From Phalacrocorax aristotelis (lineage: Eukaryota > Chordata > Aves > Suliformes > Phalacrocoracidae), in contig NW_027441207.1 in the NCBI RefSeq assembly GCF_949628215.1, forward strand, positions 1-64,000: a stretch of 64,000 bases of DNA, written 5' to 3'. A program made the position numbers and the translations under genes. Shown here in pieces: positions 1 to 11,928 of the stretch. The notes under the pieces were generated by a model. The model had not been told where the DNA came from. It worked only from the letters and a program-made list of their open reading frames with translations, and ran no database searches. Every line of letters begins with the position of its first letter. The first letter of the stretch is position 1.

Positions 1-1304
1 TTTGCTCCCACAGGCGCTGCCTTTTGCAACCCTTTGTTTCTCCATCCTGCAGTTGCTGTCATGGACATGGCATCCTGGGGTATAGCGCCTTCTCCATCAA
101 GGACGTCCCAGTCAGCCACGTTCTCTGTTGACTCGGAAAGCCCATCTGGAGCATTCCAGGGACAGGAACCGCTCCCACAGGAGCCCCCTTCCAGAGCTGG
201 ATGAGGGAAGCCTGTCCCTACCCAGAGGATCACGCCCAAATGCCACCCTGACCCGTGAGTGCGAGAGCTGCCCAGCCTGCCGCAAGCCCCTCAGGCACCC
301 TTTGCTGCCAGGGCCCTCCTGTCATCAACGGCACTGGCAGCTCTGCTGCCTGCACGGCCCGCTGCGCTGGTGGGTCCATGGGCCCAGGCAAGCCTGGGGC
401 TGCCCAGGGGGAAGTGGGCGCCTTGTGCTCCCCTGCTAAAGCGGCTGGCATGGCTGTGTAGCTGGAGCCCCGCACTGCCCCAGCACGGCTTGGCCCTGCA
501 CCGGCGTGGGGCTCCCAGCGGGCAGTGAGGTGGGACTTGGCGGGGCCGTGCTCCATACAGCCTGTGACCCCGTGCTGCTAGGCTGGGAGCCTGGTACGGG
601 CCGTGCTGCCCAGAGCCCTCAGCGCAGCCTGTGCCCCTCTGCTCCTGGACCCTCCAGGCCACTGCAAGACAAGGAAGGAGCATGCTCACGCTGCCATTTC
701 AAATGAGGGAAGCGGAGGCAGAACCAGCAGGGGCAAGAAAACAAACAGTCCTTGCTAACCAGATGTACCGCTGGGCGCCTGACAGCACATTCCGGTCTAC
801 TGGCCCTTTTTCTTCTTGGCCCACAAAAGGGTTCCGAGAGGAGAACCACTGCTGGAAGCGGCTGTCTCGTGGGGCAAGAGCAAAGCCCCCTTTCCAGCAC
901 CCTTTCTGGTTTCCCGGGGGTGCCCAGGAGAGATGGAACCCTGCCCGGCAGGCCAGGCCAGGCAGCCGCCTGGCACGGGAGCGTGGCAGGGTTCAGCGCG
1001 CCCACAGGCACGGGCTCCCAGCGCCTGGGACGGCAGCAGCCGCTCTGCCCCTCCCGGCTCAGCCCTGGGGAGCCCCAGTGTGACGTCAGAGCCACCACTG
1101 TGAGCTCAGAGCTGGCCACCCGCACAGCCCTGTGGCGCGTGGGGCAGGAGCCCACAGATGCGTGTGGCTGTTGCCCGGGCAGGTGCGCTCCTGCTGAGAG
1201 GCGGCAGGCACGTGGCTGCTACTGGAGCTGGTTTTGCCTGGGCAGGCCACGCTTGCTGGGGCTGAGGGGGAAGAGCTGAGCGGGGAGCCTGCCTTGGCCC
1301 AGAG
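1..1304. other. GC-rich upstream region of the SUN-domain gene
   Basis: No exon can be placed here with confidence. There is a 47-codon open frame at 61-204 (ATG in fair context, Ser/Pro/Gln-rich) that could be an upstream exon or an unrelated short ORF; no clear splice donor follows it. An in-frame TGA at 1,263 separates this stretch from the ATG at 1,305, which supports 1,305 as a genuine start. The many long open frames in this stretch reflect high GC and do not look like protein. Confidence 0.4.
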
Positions 1305-4300
1305 ATGGCGAGGAGAAAGGCCCCCCAGGGAAGACACCAAGGGGCCTCCAAAGGCTCCGTTGGGATTAATGCCAGACAAGAGCTGGCAGGGGAGGCAGCG
1401 GGGCCGAGCTGCTGCCAGGCCAGCAGGTATGAAGTGGGCTGCTCCTGCCTGGGGCGTCAGGTTGGGGGGGTAGCAGGGCCGTGGCCCAATGTAGTCAGTG
1501 GCGTCAGAAGCCAGTGTGCAGCAGGGGCCTTTGGGGAGGGGGTAGCCTTGTGCTGCAGGGGTCAGAGCCCACCCTGATGTGCAGGGAGATTTTTCTGCAC
1601 AGGGAGGCCAGCCCCTGGGACCTGACACTGCCCCCGCCCTTGGGATGCTGAGGCAGGGACCTGCCTGGCTGTGGTGGGGCAGCTGTGCGGGGAGGAGAGG
1701 GGTCGGGAGAACGCCAGTGACCAGGGAGGAGGGGTGTGGCCAATGGTGGGGGATGGCCCACGGTGGGGGAGAGCAGCCTGTGCCCTCTCCCCAGACAGCC
1801 ACCGAGAGCTGTCTGCGAAGGGGCAGTTGGTGCCAGGGAGCAGGGAGTGACGGGCTCAGAATAGGGCTGTGCTGCCGGGTGGGCGTCCCGAGGCGGGGGA
1901 CTGCTGCAGCCAGCTTGCCTCCTCTTCTCCCACTGCAGGCCTGTAAAGCAAAGGATGGGGAAAGGAGAGGGACGAGGGCCTGGAAGTAGCCCGGCTGTGC
2001 TGCCCTCTCTCGCTGCTGCTGGGACAGCCCGTCCTCTGTCAAGGGCCTCTGCTCAGGCTGCTCCTGCCCGCCTCGGCTCCCGTGGCGTGGCGATGGTGGG
2101 CAACCAGCATTTGTCTTTTTCCTCCCACAGGAACCTATGCGTGGAGGTGGAGCTGGTGACGGTCCCTTCCACCTCGGCTCCCTGCTCTGCCACGCAAGGG
2201 CCTGCCAAGTGGCGCAACAAGGCCACAGGAATTGCAAGTAAGCTCAGCACTGCTGCTTGCTGTGAAGTCCCCTGGGGTGAACTTGGAGAGCTGCGCTGTG
2301 CCAGAGCTCTGGCCAAATGTCACGAGAGGCAGGAGAAGTGCAGGCTGCCCCAGGGAGGGAGGGAGTGCGTAGGACTGGGTGCCCGCCTTCCCGCAGGGAG
2401 CTCAAACACGTGTGGCTGGGCATCCTAGAGAAGAGACCTCAAGAGACAGGCCTAACTTTTCTCTTGCTTTTTTGCCCAGGGGCGGTCCTCAGCCTGGCTT
2501 GGCATCCGGCAGGTGCCCTTGTCTCCCTGTGGAGACATCTGCTGAGCACACGCATCTTTGCCAGGTACGTACTACCTGTTTCTGCTGTGGTGGGGGACGG
2601 GGGGAGAAGGGGGATGTCCCTTCCCCCAAGCAAGGGGGAGAGCAGAGGGTGTTCCCCACCCAGCAGCGCGGGGGTCTCACTCGTGCGCCAAAGCTCATGC
2701 GGTGCCCGTTCTCGGGGAGAGCCAAGAGCAAAGCCCCTTGGCAGCCCCACTCCCAGGCGTTTGCCGGAGCCCCAGAACCCTCCCGGAGATGTAGTAGGAC
2801 AAACCGCCGTGTAGCCAGAAGCTCAGGAGCACAGCCAAGCCTCCGCAGGGCAAGGGTCTTCCCCAGCTCTGGCAAGAGACCACACAGGTCTGGAAGGAAA
2901 GCCAGACGAGGCCCCTGCGCTTCCCAGCTGTGCGGAGAAACACCCCTAAGAGCAATCTGTGTGACTTGCAAGTGAGAACAGGCCTGCTCTCTCAGCCAAA
3001 GGGAGAGAGCAAGGTCCACACCAGAAGAACTACTGAAAAGCAGTCCTCATTTGCTCAACCTCTCTACTTCCCTGCATGATTTTCATTCCCTTTCGGAAGG
3101 TGCTCCTGGAGCCCTTCGTTTGGGGAAGATCTGCCGGCAGCGTTGAACAGCGTGGACAGAAATCGTGTTCGTGCTGGGCGCCAATCTGTCAGCTCTCTGT
3201 CAGTAGCAGGCGTGCAAAGCAATGGCTTTAGGGCCTGAGGAGGGAAATCCACGGGTGAGGGGGTTTGCCCAAGACTTGCAGCACTGACAGCCACAGGACT
3301 CCCTCTTTTCCAGGCAAAAGATGGGCCCGCAGAGCAAGAGGTTCTTGAAAGTCTTCTTCCTGTGGCTCCCAGTGGCTCTGGGTGAGTTTTCATGAGCAAA
3401 CACAGCCTGGCTGTGCTGGATGCCAGCTTTCCTTTTGGGCCAGTATGTGTGAAACGCCCGTGGTGCGGGTGCGTCCTGAGGAGGTCCTTGACTGGCACTG
3501 GCGTTTGGACTACCGGTAAGACTGGTAGCCTCCCAGCTGTGCTGCTGCTCTGGCCACTGGGCCAAATGGCTTGCTTAGTCTGCAAGTCTGTGAGAGAAGG
3601 GCGTAGCTCTTTCCAAGCCGGAGCTGGGGATTCCCAGACGGGAGGGGCCGTGCAGGGGGACCCATGGAGAGGTACCTCTCCTAGCCCATGCAGCCCAGCC
3701 TCGGTGCTCACCGAAGCAGTGAGGGGAAATGGGGAGTAGCTCTGGGGCACCGAGCACACCTGAAGGCCACGGCTACGCAGTCCCCTCAAGCCTGGGCTGA
3801 TGGCTCCCGGTCAGAGGCGCGTCCTCTCTCTGCACCCCACGTTCCCCACCTCCTCAGCTCACCTGCTGCTCAGCCCCAGGGCACCAGGCAGGCGACAACG
3901 CAGCTGCAGGGGGATGGCTAGCAACTCCGCTAAAATAACCGTCTCTCGGTGATGTGAATTGCAGCTGGTGCTTACTGCGCGACCTCGCTGCCGGTGTGGA
4001 CAACGCAGGCAAAGGGACTGATAGAGGTCAGTGACTCGTTGCTGGCAGTGGCTGGAGGAATCACAGGCTGTGCTGCTGCCACGCAGGCTGACCCAAAGAA
4101 GCGGCAGCTTGTGCCTTCCTAGGGAAGCCTCTCCTGGGAAGCCGCGGCAACTCTGGTAGCAGATGCTCTAATGGAGCATTTTTCCCTCCCAGGAGCTGAC
4201 ACGTGTGTCGTCGGCAAACCTGAAGATGCTGTGGTAAGAGAGGTTTCCTGAGCTGGAACTGGTTCTGTGCAGAAGCGTCAGCCGACCTCGTGCTACCTGC

Positions 4301-7300
4301 ACTCACTTTCCTAACAGCCAGGGCTCCCGTACTTCCCTCCTGCCTTTGCCTTTTGCTCAGCCTGGTGCGGAAGGGAAGCACTGGCAAAGCAGGGAAAGCA
4401 CACGTGTCTCTCTCTCCTCTTGCTGAGCTCAGACGCTCCCCAGAGGCGATGGGCCGCTCTCTGACCAGATCGGCTTTCCTGTCGTGCAGGAACTTGCCCG
4501 TTTTGGTGGCGGAGGAAACCCAAAAGACACGCTTTCTGCTGGAGGAGGTGGCTCGGCTGAGGGCACAGATCCGCAGTTTGAAGGTGATCCTGCATTTTGG
4601 GGAGGGAGGCTTGGCTGGGCAGAACCCCTGAGAACATTTTCTTCAGGATTCTTGGTGGGGTCAGACTGCTGACTGCAGCAACCCAGCCTTTGCCCCAGCA
4701 GCTTGCTGGGTGAGCTTCTGCACTGCACAGGCCCCTCTCCAGCCCCAGTGTAACAAGGCCACTTCAGGCAGCAGAGGACTCCTGAGAGCCTTGCCTAGGT
4801 GCGCTGGTGCCTCTGGCTCCTCTGAGCAGGCTCCTGAGGCGGTGGTGGCACCCAGGCACACGTACAGTGCCAGCCATGGCTTACAGGGCCTGAGCCTCTC
4901 CCCCTCCTGACTTGGAGAGCACAGAGGGTGTGGACGGTGGTGTGGGGACCCACATCAGCACACCTTGGGGTCATGGCCATGGCCATGGCCACAGATAATC
5001 TTCCTAGTCCTCACGGCTCACGCCAGCAGCAGAGAGTCTTGCAGCTCTGTGGACAAGGCTTGCCTTGCCTTCCTGACACTGACCCTTTGCCTCTGCGGGC
5101 ACTAGGAGCCATGCTGCACTGCCTGCTGATGTGGTCCTTTTCTGTGTTGATTTCTGGCGTTCCCAGGAAGCTCAGGAAGTGAACCAGGCAGCGTCCAAGA
5201 AGGCTTTGGGTGCCTACGTCGAGATGTCTGACTGGGCCCTGGAAAGCTCTGGTATGGACACAAGCAGCCCAGTCCTTGCCCTGCGCTTGCCCCTAGCACT
5301 CCCCAAAGGAGCCCGTGCTCCAGGCGCTGCTCTCCAAAATGGGGCAGCTTAAAACCTTCACGGGATCCAAGAGCAAGGCTGTGGCAGAGTGGGTCGCTCA
5401 GACTCCCTCCCAGTCAAGCCCTTGGTCTCCACACAGGTGCCCTTGGCGCTGCCCCCGCACGTCTTCCTGTGCTGATGGAGGGGCTCTGCTCCTCTCCGCT
5501 GCATTTGCAAAGGGAATGGCTGGGCCGTCCTTTGCTGCTCATGCTCCAAGCCCTCAGCTTTGGTCTGCTGTCATGCTCGTGGGCGCCTGCAGGCTCCCAG
5601 AGCCCTCAGACCTCCTCATGGTGCTGTGAGAGAAGCACTCACCAGGGATGGGGCTGCCGTCATTGCTCTGTGCAGCTGGGCACCCCCCCGCCCCCAGCGT
5701 GGTGATGAGGACAGGACTGACAGACATGGAGCTGGACGGCGGCGTCACAAATACTCCTGAGCACCAGCTCCCTTCTAGTCTGCGGCCTCTAGCAGTCATC
5801 TGCTCTCCCTTCCTTACAGGTGCCACCATTGACAGGCAGAGAACTTCCGAGACCTACGACTGCCAAGAGAATTGGGGCTGCAGGGTTTTATGGTTCTTCC
5901 GCGCTGCCAAGCCTCCTGAGACTATTTTGCAGGTATCGTAGCAGAAATCTTCAGGGAAGGTGTCCTTCCTTCCCGAGAAGTTGGGGACTGACCTCAGAGG
6001 CTCTCCCCTCAGGCCAGTGGTACTGGTCAAGCCCACCGTGCTGCTCAGGTTCCGGACACCAAAGCTCTCACACAGGGCTGGGCTTGCTAGAGATCCGTGG
6101 TTCCCCTGGCGAGGTGAACAGAGGTGAACTGCTGCATCTTGCCCACAGTCCTCTGCCACAGCTGGGTGAAAGCCTTCCTCCCTGGCGACCCTGGTTCCAC
6201 ACTCACCCCTAACTGTGCCTTTTTGTGGGTGGAAGGTGGCGGGTGCCCTGCAGAGCCGCTGGGCAGGGACGTGTTTCTGCGCGGGCCTGACTACGATGCT
6301 TTCGTAACCACTCTTCTCCTCTGCTCCCTAATACTGAGACCCCCTTTGTCAGGCAGGGCAGGGGGCCTCCTACTTCTGTCCAGTTCCTCACAGGCGCCTC
6401 AATTTCAAGCTGAAATAGGCCCCACAGACATGCTGGCGCCTATGCTTCGAGCTACTTGGGCAGTGGTGTTGGCCCCAGTGCTCTCTCACACTTCACTGCT
6501 GTCGCGTTCTGGTTGCAGGCGGATGTTTCCCCAGGAAACTGCTGGCCTTTCCAAGGGCATCAGGGCCAGGTGGTCATCAGGTTGCCAGCACGAGTCCATC
6601 TGACTGCCGTCACTGTGCAGCACATCTCCAAAGACGTGTCTCCATCTGGGACCGTCATCAGCGCCCCCAGAGACGTCGTTGTCTTTGTAAGTCTCTGCTG
6701 GGCGCTTCTGGCGGGCATCTGGCCCTGGGGCAAAGCCAGGACAGGGCCCTGCTTGCTTTTGTGCATCTTCTGGGGTTTGTGTCCTGATCTCTCGCGAGCA
6801 CTGCAGTGCCCTCGCAGGATGCTTCAGGGGCTCGAGAGGTTTCATCCCTCTTAAGGTTTGTTCTGGCCAAGCACCTCTGGGTTCTTGACCAAATCTCAAA
6901 GCGGAGACTGAGCTCCACCATACCCGGTGCTAGGCTGCTGCTCGAACCCCAGGAGAGGGTGGGTGGATAACAGGGCTGAGCCAGCGCGTACCTTGCCTCT
7001 CTGTCGGGATGAGTCTGAGCGGCTCTCCTTGTGCTTTGCCCCTGAGGGAGTGGATGCGGACGGAGAAGAGGAAACTCTCCTTGGGACGTTCACGTACAAC
7101 GTGGCAAAAGAGGCTATTCAGACCTTCCCTCTGAAGGTACGCTCCACGCACGGGGACGAGATGCCAGGGAGCACAGCAGGTTTGCCTGCAAGTCCATGGA
7201 GGAAGGGCACACATGCTTTCTCCCTGGGCAGAGGGGCCCAGGCCACCGTCATGAGAGAGAGACCTGTGGGCTTGGGAGGGCTGAGTAGCACGCGGTGGTG

Positions 7301-7930
7301 GTAGCAAGAGGGTAGCAAGGGCAGGGTCAGGCCCGTAGGAGCACGAGTCCCGAGAGATCCCTGGCTGCGCCTGGTGCCTTCAGCAGAGGCAGCTGCACGT
7401 GCGCCCACTCCACGCAAGCAGCGTCTTTGTGCCGTGGAGAAACAGGGCGGCCTGGTGGCGAGAGGCGTCGGGCAGCACTGTCGCTCCATGCTGCGGCCTG
7501 CTGGCAGGCTGGACAGTGTCCTCTCCTCCCACCATAGCTCGCCCCTTCTCCCGCGGCGCTCTCACGCCTGCCAGGGGGAGAGCAGGCACAGCAGGCAGCG
7601 GGAGCTCGGCGGGGTTGCACACCAGGTGCCCCACACGCAGGAGCGCCTCCCCGGCCTCCCTGTCAGCACAGAGCAAGCAGCAGCGGGAAGGGGCAGAGGG
7701 AAGGGAGACCGAGCCCCAGCCGGGCCGGCATGCAAAGACGGGGTGATTGCACTGCCGCTCTTAACACCCCCGTTTCCTTTTCCCACTCTTCTTCACAGAA
7801 CGCGCCGCTTCCCAGAGCCTTTCCGTCTATCAAACTTCTTGTGAAGAGCAACTGGGGAAACCCAGCGTACACCTGCATTTATCGAGTGCAGGTTCATGGG
7901 AAGATGGCGCAACCGGAAAGCCCCAGGTGA
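1305..7930 (+). CDS. SUN-domain protein (SUN3/SUN5/SPAG4 type), 12 exons
   Basis: Inner-nuclear-membrane protein of the LINC complex; family members bind KASH partners in the perinuclear space, and the short SUN3/SUN5/SPAG4 types are mainly testis proteins. Exons I place: 1305-1426, 2131-2237, 2480-2564, 3314-3381, 3965-4026, 4193-4233, 4490-4583, 5167-5251, 5820-5932, 6519-6686, 7047-7136, 7799-7930. All junctions are AG/GT and all phases agree, giving 388 codons with no stop, near the family's usual 360-440. Residues 78-104 are hydrophobic, 115-131 form a likely membrane span, 147-193 a coiled coil, and 222-384 the SUN domain. Seen in it: GNCWPF, SAPRD, LLGTFTY, SNWGNP and YTCIYRV; the two Cys match the intramolecular disulfide pair known in SUN2. 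The start has a good context (GAGATGG) and an in-frame stop upstream. Which paralogue it is remains open; SUN3 looks closest. Confidence 0.85.
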
Positions 7931-8169
7931 AACCAGAGAGAAAAAAAAAGTCAAACATGAGAAAGAAGAAGAAGGGGAGGAAGAACAAATAAATCTAAAA
8001 GATGTGGCAATTGAGATGGCTGTAGAACTGTAGAAGATTTGTCTCCAAAGTGGGGTGCTCAAGACGTTCCACGCTGCGGGAGGGGAATTCGGGAGCGTGT
8101 GGAAAATGTTACAACTTCTATGCAATTTTTTTCTTAAAAACGAGGAAGATAGGAAGCATTCCCAAGACT
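7931..8169 (+). other. 3' UTR and poly(A) signal of the SUN-domain gene
   Basis: AATAAA lies at 7,988-7,993, 58 bases past the stop codon, in A-rich sequence; this is the natural 3' end of the gene. Nothing else is recognised before the CpG island. Confidence 0.7.
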
Positions 8170-8580
8170 GAATCTAGAGAGGGGAGGCCCAGCCTGTCAG
8201 CGCTCCTCCCGCCGCCCCTGGGGGCTCCGCAAGTGGCCCCAGCCCAGGGCAGGCCGAAGGGCCCGGCTTCAGTTCACAAGAGGGCGACTGGCCCCGCCCG
8301 CCGGCCCGCGCGGGCTCTGCAGGAGCTCCCCCAGGCGCCCGCCCACCCTCTTCCCGGCTTCTCAGCCAATGGCGCCCGCCAGGCGGGGACAGGCAGGGCC
8401 CCCCGCCAACCACCGCAGCGCCCCTTCTCTGGCCCCGCCCCGCTGCGGCCGCGTGCCGACGGACGAGCACGTTGCTACGGGCGCGCCCGGAGCGCCAGCC
8501 AGGGCCCCGGGTTCGAGTCCCGCCGCTGGGTTCGAGGCCCGGCGAGAGGTCAAGCAATGAGGCGCTTGCTGGCGTGAATG
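8170..8580. promoter_or_regulatory. CpG island with CCAAT, GC boxes and an RFX-like half site
   Basis: Very GC- and CpG-rich DNA with GC boxes at about 8,292 and 8,433, a CCAAT box at 8,365-8,369 (AGCCAATGGCG), and GTTGCTACGG at 8,471-8,480, which resembles an RFX X-box half site. This is the make-up of a TATA-less promoter, but no first exon or gene is visible on either side before retroviral sequence begins. It may be an orphaned promoter whose gene was displaced, or a promoter for a distant transcript. Confidence 0.45.
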
Positions 8581-8719
8581 CCTCACGTACCAGCCAAAGG
8601 GCTGCCCGCGCAGGAGGGGAAAGGTTGTTTAATTGGAAATTGTAGTTATAATTTGGTTTTAAGTACCGGTGCTTGTAATAGTTGTTTTGGTCAGTTATTA
8701 AGAGAAGAAGAATTTTGCC

Positions 8720-8850
8720 AAGTATGTTTTCTTGTTGGGGGGGTCCGAGTCCCCTGCCTGGTTTGGAAAGGGCTTCGAGTCCCCAAAGTTGACCAAGCGG
8801 GTTAGAGTCCCACTGAATGGGGTTTGAGTCCCCAGTTTGGCTACTTGTCT
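8720..8850 (+). repeat. Short tandem motif around GAGTCCC
   Basis: Four spaced copies of a GGG(T/C)..GAGTCCC motif lie within about 110 bases, just upstream of the decayed gag. The position suggests a retroviral leader region, but I cannot identify a primer-binding site or LTR edge. Confidence 0.35.
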
Positions 8851-8942
8851 TGACTGGTCTCTGAATTTTGGCGTGGTTATCAGAATATGGATTTATTTTT
8901 GCATGTTCGGATCAGATAGTTGTTTTGGAAGTCACATTTAAC

Positions 8943-9511
8943 ATGGGTGGGGAATCGTCTAAAGGCAAGGTCTTAAAGAAGTCACCTCTAGGGCGTTGAC
9001 TGAAGCATTGGAAGGGGGGTGGGGGTGGGTTCGATCCCCTCACAAGGAAGCAGTTAACTGAGCATTGTAATCATTGGTCGCCGATCTATACTTTGAAATA
9101 TAATACTATAATACTACTATATTAAAATAATATGTATTATAATGCAATAATACCATAGTGCAGTTGATGATGTTTTGCAAAAGAGAAGGAAAATGGGATG
9201 AGATCCCATACGTGGGTTTGTTTTTCACATTGCAGAGCAGCGGTTGGAAAAGGGGAAAAGATCTCGGATCAATTACTAAGGATGCAAATGTTTTGGCCTT
9301 AGAACAATGTTGGGACAAACCGCCCAAATGATGTTGTTCTGCATGTAGTACTGGTAAAAGGAGGTGTAAAATACAAGGGGCTGGTGGAAGAGGAAGATGA
9401 TGTAGGATGATTAGTGGCTCCGGGACAGGGAAGTCTACAGGGAGGTAACGATCAGTGTGGAAACAGGGAAGTTGGACAAGTGGATATGGGGGTGTAAATG
9501 GTGGTGCTGAA
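8943..9511 (+). pseudogene. Decayed gamma-type retroviral gag, matrix part
   Basis: An ATG-GGT start (Met-Gly, a myristoylation-type start) is followed by a basic segment and then stops and frame changes. The reading frame is lost after about 18 codons; later pieces still look like matrix and early capsid sequence in shifting frames. It belongs with the capsid fragment at 9,777-10,203, from which it is separated by a CR1. No LTRs or pol are recognised nearby, so this is a remnant of one provirus. Confidence 0.5.
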
Positions 9512-9776
9512 TCACAGAATCACTAAGGTTGGAAAAGACCTCTAGGATCATTAAGTCCAAGCTCCGACCCAACACCACCATGTCTCCTAAACCATGCCCT
9601 GAAGGGCCACATCTGCACATCTTTTAAATACCTCCAGGGATGGTGACTCCACCACCTCTCTGAGCAGCCTGTTCCAATGCCTGACCGCTCTTGCAGTAAA
9701 GAAGTAGTTCCTAATATCCGATCTAAACCTCCCCTGATGCAGCGTGAAGCCATCTCCCCTCGTTCTATCGCTAGTA
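9512..9776 (-). mobile_element. CR1 LINE, 3' end fragment
   Basis: The segment starts AATCACAGAATCACTAAGG and runs through the characteristic GGTTGGAAAAGACCTCTAGG, which is the reverse complement of a CR1 3' end. It continues through the typical CR1 3' region to CTATCGCTAGT. Only about 265 bases are present, as usual for 5'-truncated CR1. It interrupts the gamma-type gag, so it inserted after that retrovirus. Confidence 0.85.
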
Positions 9777-10203
9777 ATAGAAAGTGAAGGGGGGTCGGAA
9801 TTTCAGTGCTGTAGCAGGAAGAACCAGGAGACGGGGGGCAGTGCTACAAGCACCCTTAAGGCAGGCCGTGGGTCCGACAGGAGGGTGGGTGCGGGTTGAA
9901 GTACCCTTCTCAGTAGCAGGCTGATGGGCTTGGAAGGAGATGGCTCAAATGTATGGGGAAGACGCGGCAAAGGTGGCGAAGGTATTGGAAACTGTTGTGG
10001 AGAACCATGACCCAGAGTGGAAGGAGATACAGGTGGTCTTGAATATGTTGTTGAGAGATGAGGAGCAGAGGCTGTTGTGGCTGAGGCTGGGGAAGAAGCA
10101 GAGAGGGTTCACGCTCAGGGTGCACAGGCAGGAAGGCTGGAGGATCATTCTTGCCACCACCGATCTGAATCGGCACCTGAGCAGTCAGGCACAAAGGTTA
10201 TTG
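9777..10203 (+). pseudogene. Decayed gamma-type retroviral gag, capsid part
   Basis: After one in-frame stop, an 88-codon frame from 9,940 keeps capsid-like sequence: a WKEM.. entry, a helix-rich stretch with ENHDPEWKEIQ, and LLRDEEQRLLW. The order and spacing resemble gammaretroviral capsid N-terminal domains. Upstream of 9,940 the Pro/Gly-rich part is broken by a TGA. Not functional; class I (gamma-like) ERV by sequence feel, without a database check. Confidence 0.55.
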
Positions 10204-10569
10204 TGAACTGAATATCAGAGGTTGATATTGTGAGGGGCCTCTAGGCAAGAATGCACTCAAGGACGTAATCTCTGCGAGCATGACGGGGATGCAAACGACC
10301 TAGCAGCTGGCGCCAGTCGAAACCAAGACAGAAGGAACTATGGACATCTCCATCTAGATAAGAGTCACAACACCCGGTGAAACCGACACACCTTGCCACA
10401 CACTGTGACAAGATTACTTGATGGGCCAACTCACGACCATATGTGGAAGAAGGACTCAGAGTTCATGGAAAGGACAGAAAAAACACCCCTTCAGCAAAGC
10501 ACTAGGGACCACCCGATACCTCTTGAGGGGCTTCTGAGGGACTTAAAACGCACGGGTAATTAGGAAGTA
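10204..10569. other. Unassigned stretch between gag remnant and satellite
   Basis: About 360 bases with no open frame of note and no recognised repeat. It may be further decayed retroviral sequence. Confidence 0.4.
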
Positions 10570-11433
10570 AGTGTTAGAATTTTGGAAACTAGATATGAGG
10601 CTTTGAGCCTTAAAAGAGGTGTTTCAACCCTGAAAGTGAAGGTTTTGGACCTAAAAATGAAGGTTTGGACCTAAAAAGAAGGGTTCTGGACCATAAAAGT
10701 GTGGGTTTGGGACGAAAAAGTGAGGCTTTGAGCCTAAAAGACAGGTTTGGGCTGTAACAGTGAGGTTTGCGGTTCTAACTATAAGGCTTTGATGTTAAAA
10801 GAGCAGATTGGGAGCTTTGAAGTGAGTCTCTGGGACCTAAGAATGAGGCTTTGAGCGTAAGAAAAGGGGTTTGGATCATAAAAGTGGGGTTTTGAAGTTA
10901 AAAATGAGGGTTTGTCCCTAAGAAAGATGGGTTTGAACCCTAAAAGTCAGTCTTTGGTAACTAAAAATGAGGCTTTGAGCCTAAAAGACAGGTTTGGATC
11001 CTAAAGGAGAGGTTTTGTGATCCAAAAATGAGGCTTTGCACGTGAAAAGAGTGCTTTGGACATTAAAAATGAATATTTGGTACCTAAAAGTGAGGGTTTG
11101 CATGGCAAGAGTAAAACTTTGGAGTATAGAATTGAGGCTTTGAGCCTTTAAAGAGGGATTTGGACCCTGAAAGTGATGCTTTGGGACCTAAAAATGAGGG
11201 TGTGACTCAAAAAAGGATGGGTTTGGAGGCTAAAAGTGAGGGTTTGGGACCTAAAAATGATGGTTTGAGCCTTAAAAGACGGACTTAGACTGTAAACGTG
11301 AGACTTTGTGAGATAGAAATGAGGGTTAGACAGTAAAAAAAACAGGTTTGGACCCTAACAGTGAGGGTTTGGGATCTAAAAACAAGGCTTTGTGCCTTAA
11401 AAGAGGGGTTTGGACAATAAAAGTGAAGGTTAG
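10570..11433 (+). repeat. Satellite block, left (about 21/41-bp units)
   Basis: Degenerate tandem units of the form TTTGGACC-TAAAAGTGAGGG-TTTGGGACC-TAAAAATGAGGC, alternating A-runs and T-runs about 6-7 bases apart. Same family and same orientation as 50,567-52,772. It ends abruptly at the TG of an ERV-L LTR. Confidence 0.9.
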
Positions 11434-11928
11434 TGTCGTGGTTTAGCCAGCAGCCCAGCCCCACACAGTCGCACGCTCACTCCCCCACCAGTAGATGGGG
11501 GAGAGAATCAGAAGGGTAACGCTTGTGGGTTTGTATAAGAACAGTTTAATAATTAAAATTAAAAGCAACAACAACAGAAATGCAATGGAAAGGAGAACAA
11601 TGAGAGGCGCAAAGCCCCAGGGAGCTGGGGAAGGGAGGAGGGAGGGGAATTACCGCCGCAAAAAACAGCACGCGACGCAGCAGCTCACTGCCCACTGACC
11701 CGACGCCGCACAGCTCCCAAGTCGCAACTGTCCTCCCTCAATATACTGGTCATGGAGTCACATAGTATGGAATGAACATCCCATTGGCCAGTCGGGGTCA
11801 GCCGCCCCCACCATGGCCCTGCCCCTCCCAGCACCCCCCCCGCCACACAGGCAGAGCATGGGAAGCTGGAAAGGTAGCCAACCCCCACGGTGAGGAGAAT
11901 TAACCCCTTCTCAGCCAAAACCATCACA
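11434..11928 (-). repeat. ERV-L 3' LTR (copy 1)
   Basis: Begins TGTCGTGGTTTAGCC and ends CCATCACA on the plus strand (TG...CA). A TATA-like CAATATACTGG lies near 11,741, and the polypurine tract (GGAATAAGGGGAGGCGAC on the minus strand) abuts at 11,929. Very close in sequence to the LTR at 38,888-39,375. Confidence 0.85.

Noticed and set aside
230..2237. Several long antisense frames (for example 1,086-2,237)
   Set aside because: GC-rich DNA has few stops; the translations are Pro/Gly/Ala-rich without domains and overlap the SUN gene's first exons on the other strand.
8495..8535. GGGTTCGAGTCCCG looks like a tRNA B box and T-loop
   Set aside because: No matching acceptor stem, D-arm or anticodon arm at the right distance upstream; the T-stem pairs only 4 of 5. 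The same GAGTCCC motif recurs at 8,720-8,850 without tRNA structure.
10570..11433. Interstitial telomeric repeat (TTAGGG)
   Set aside because: TAGGG/CCCTA strings occur only as part of the 21-bp unit; there are no consecutive TTAGGG hexamers.
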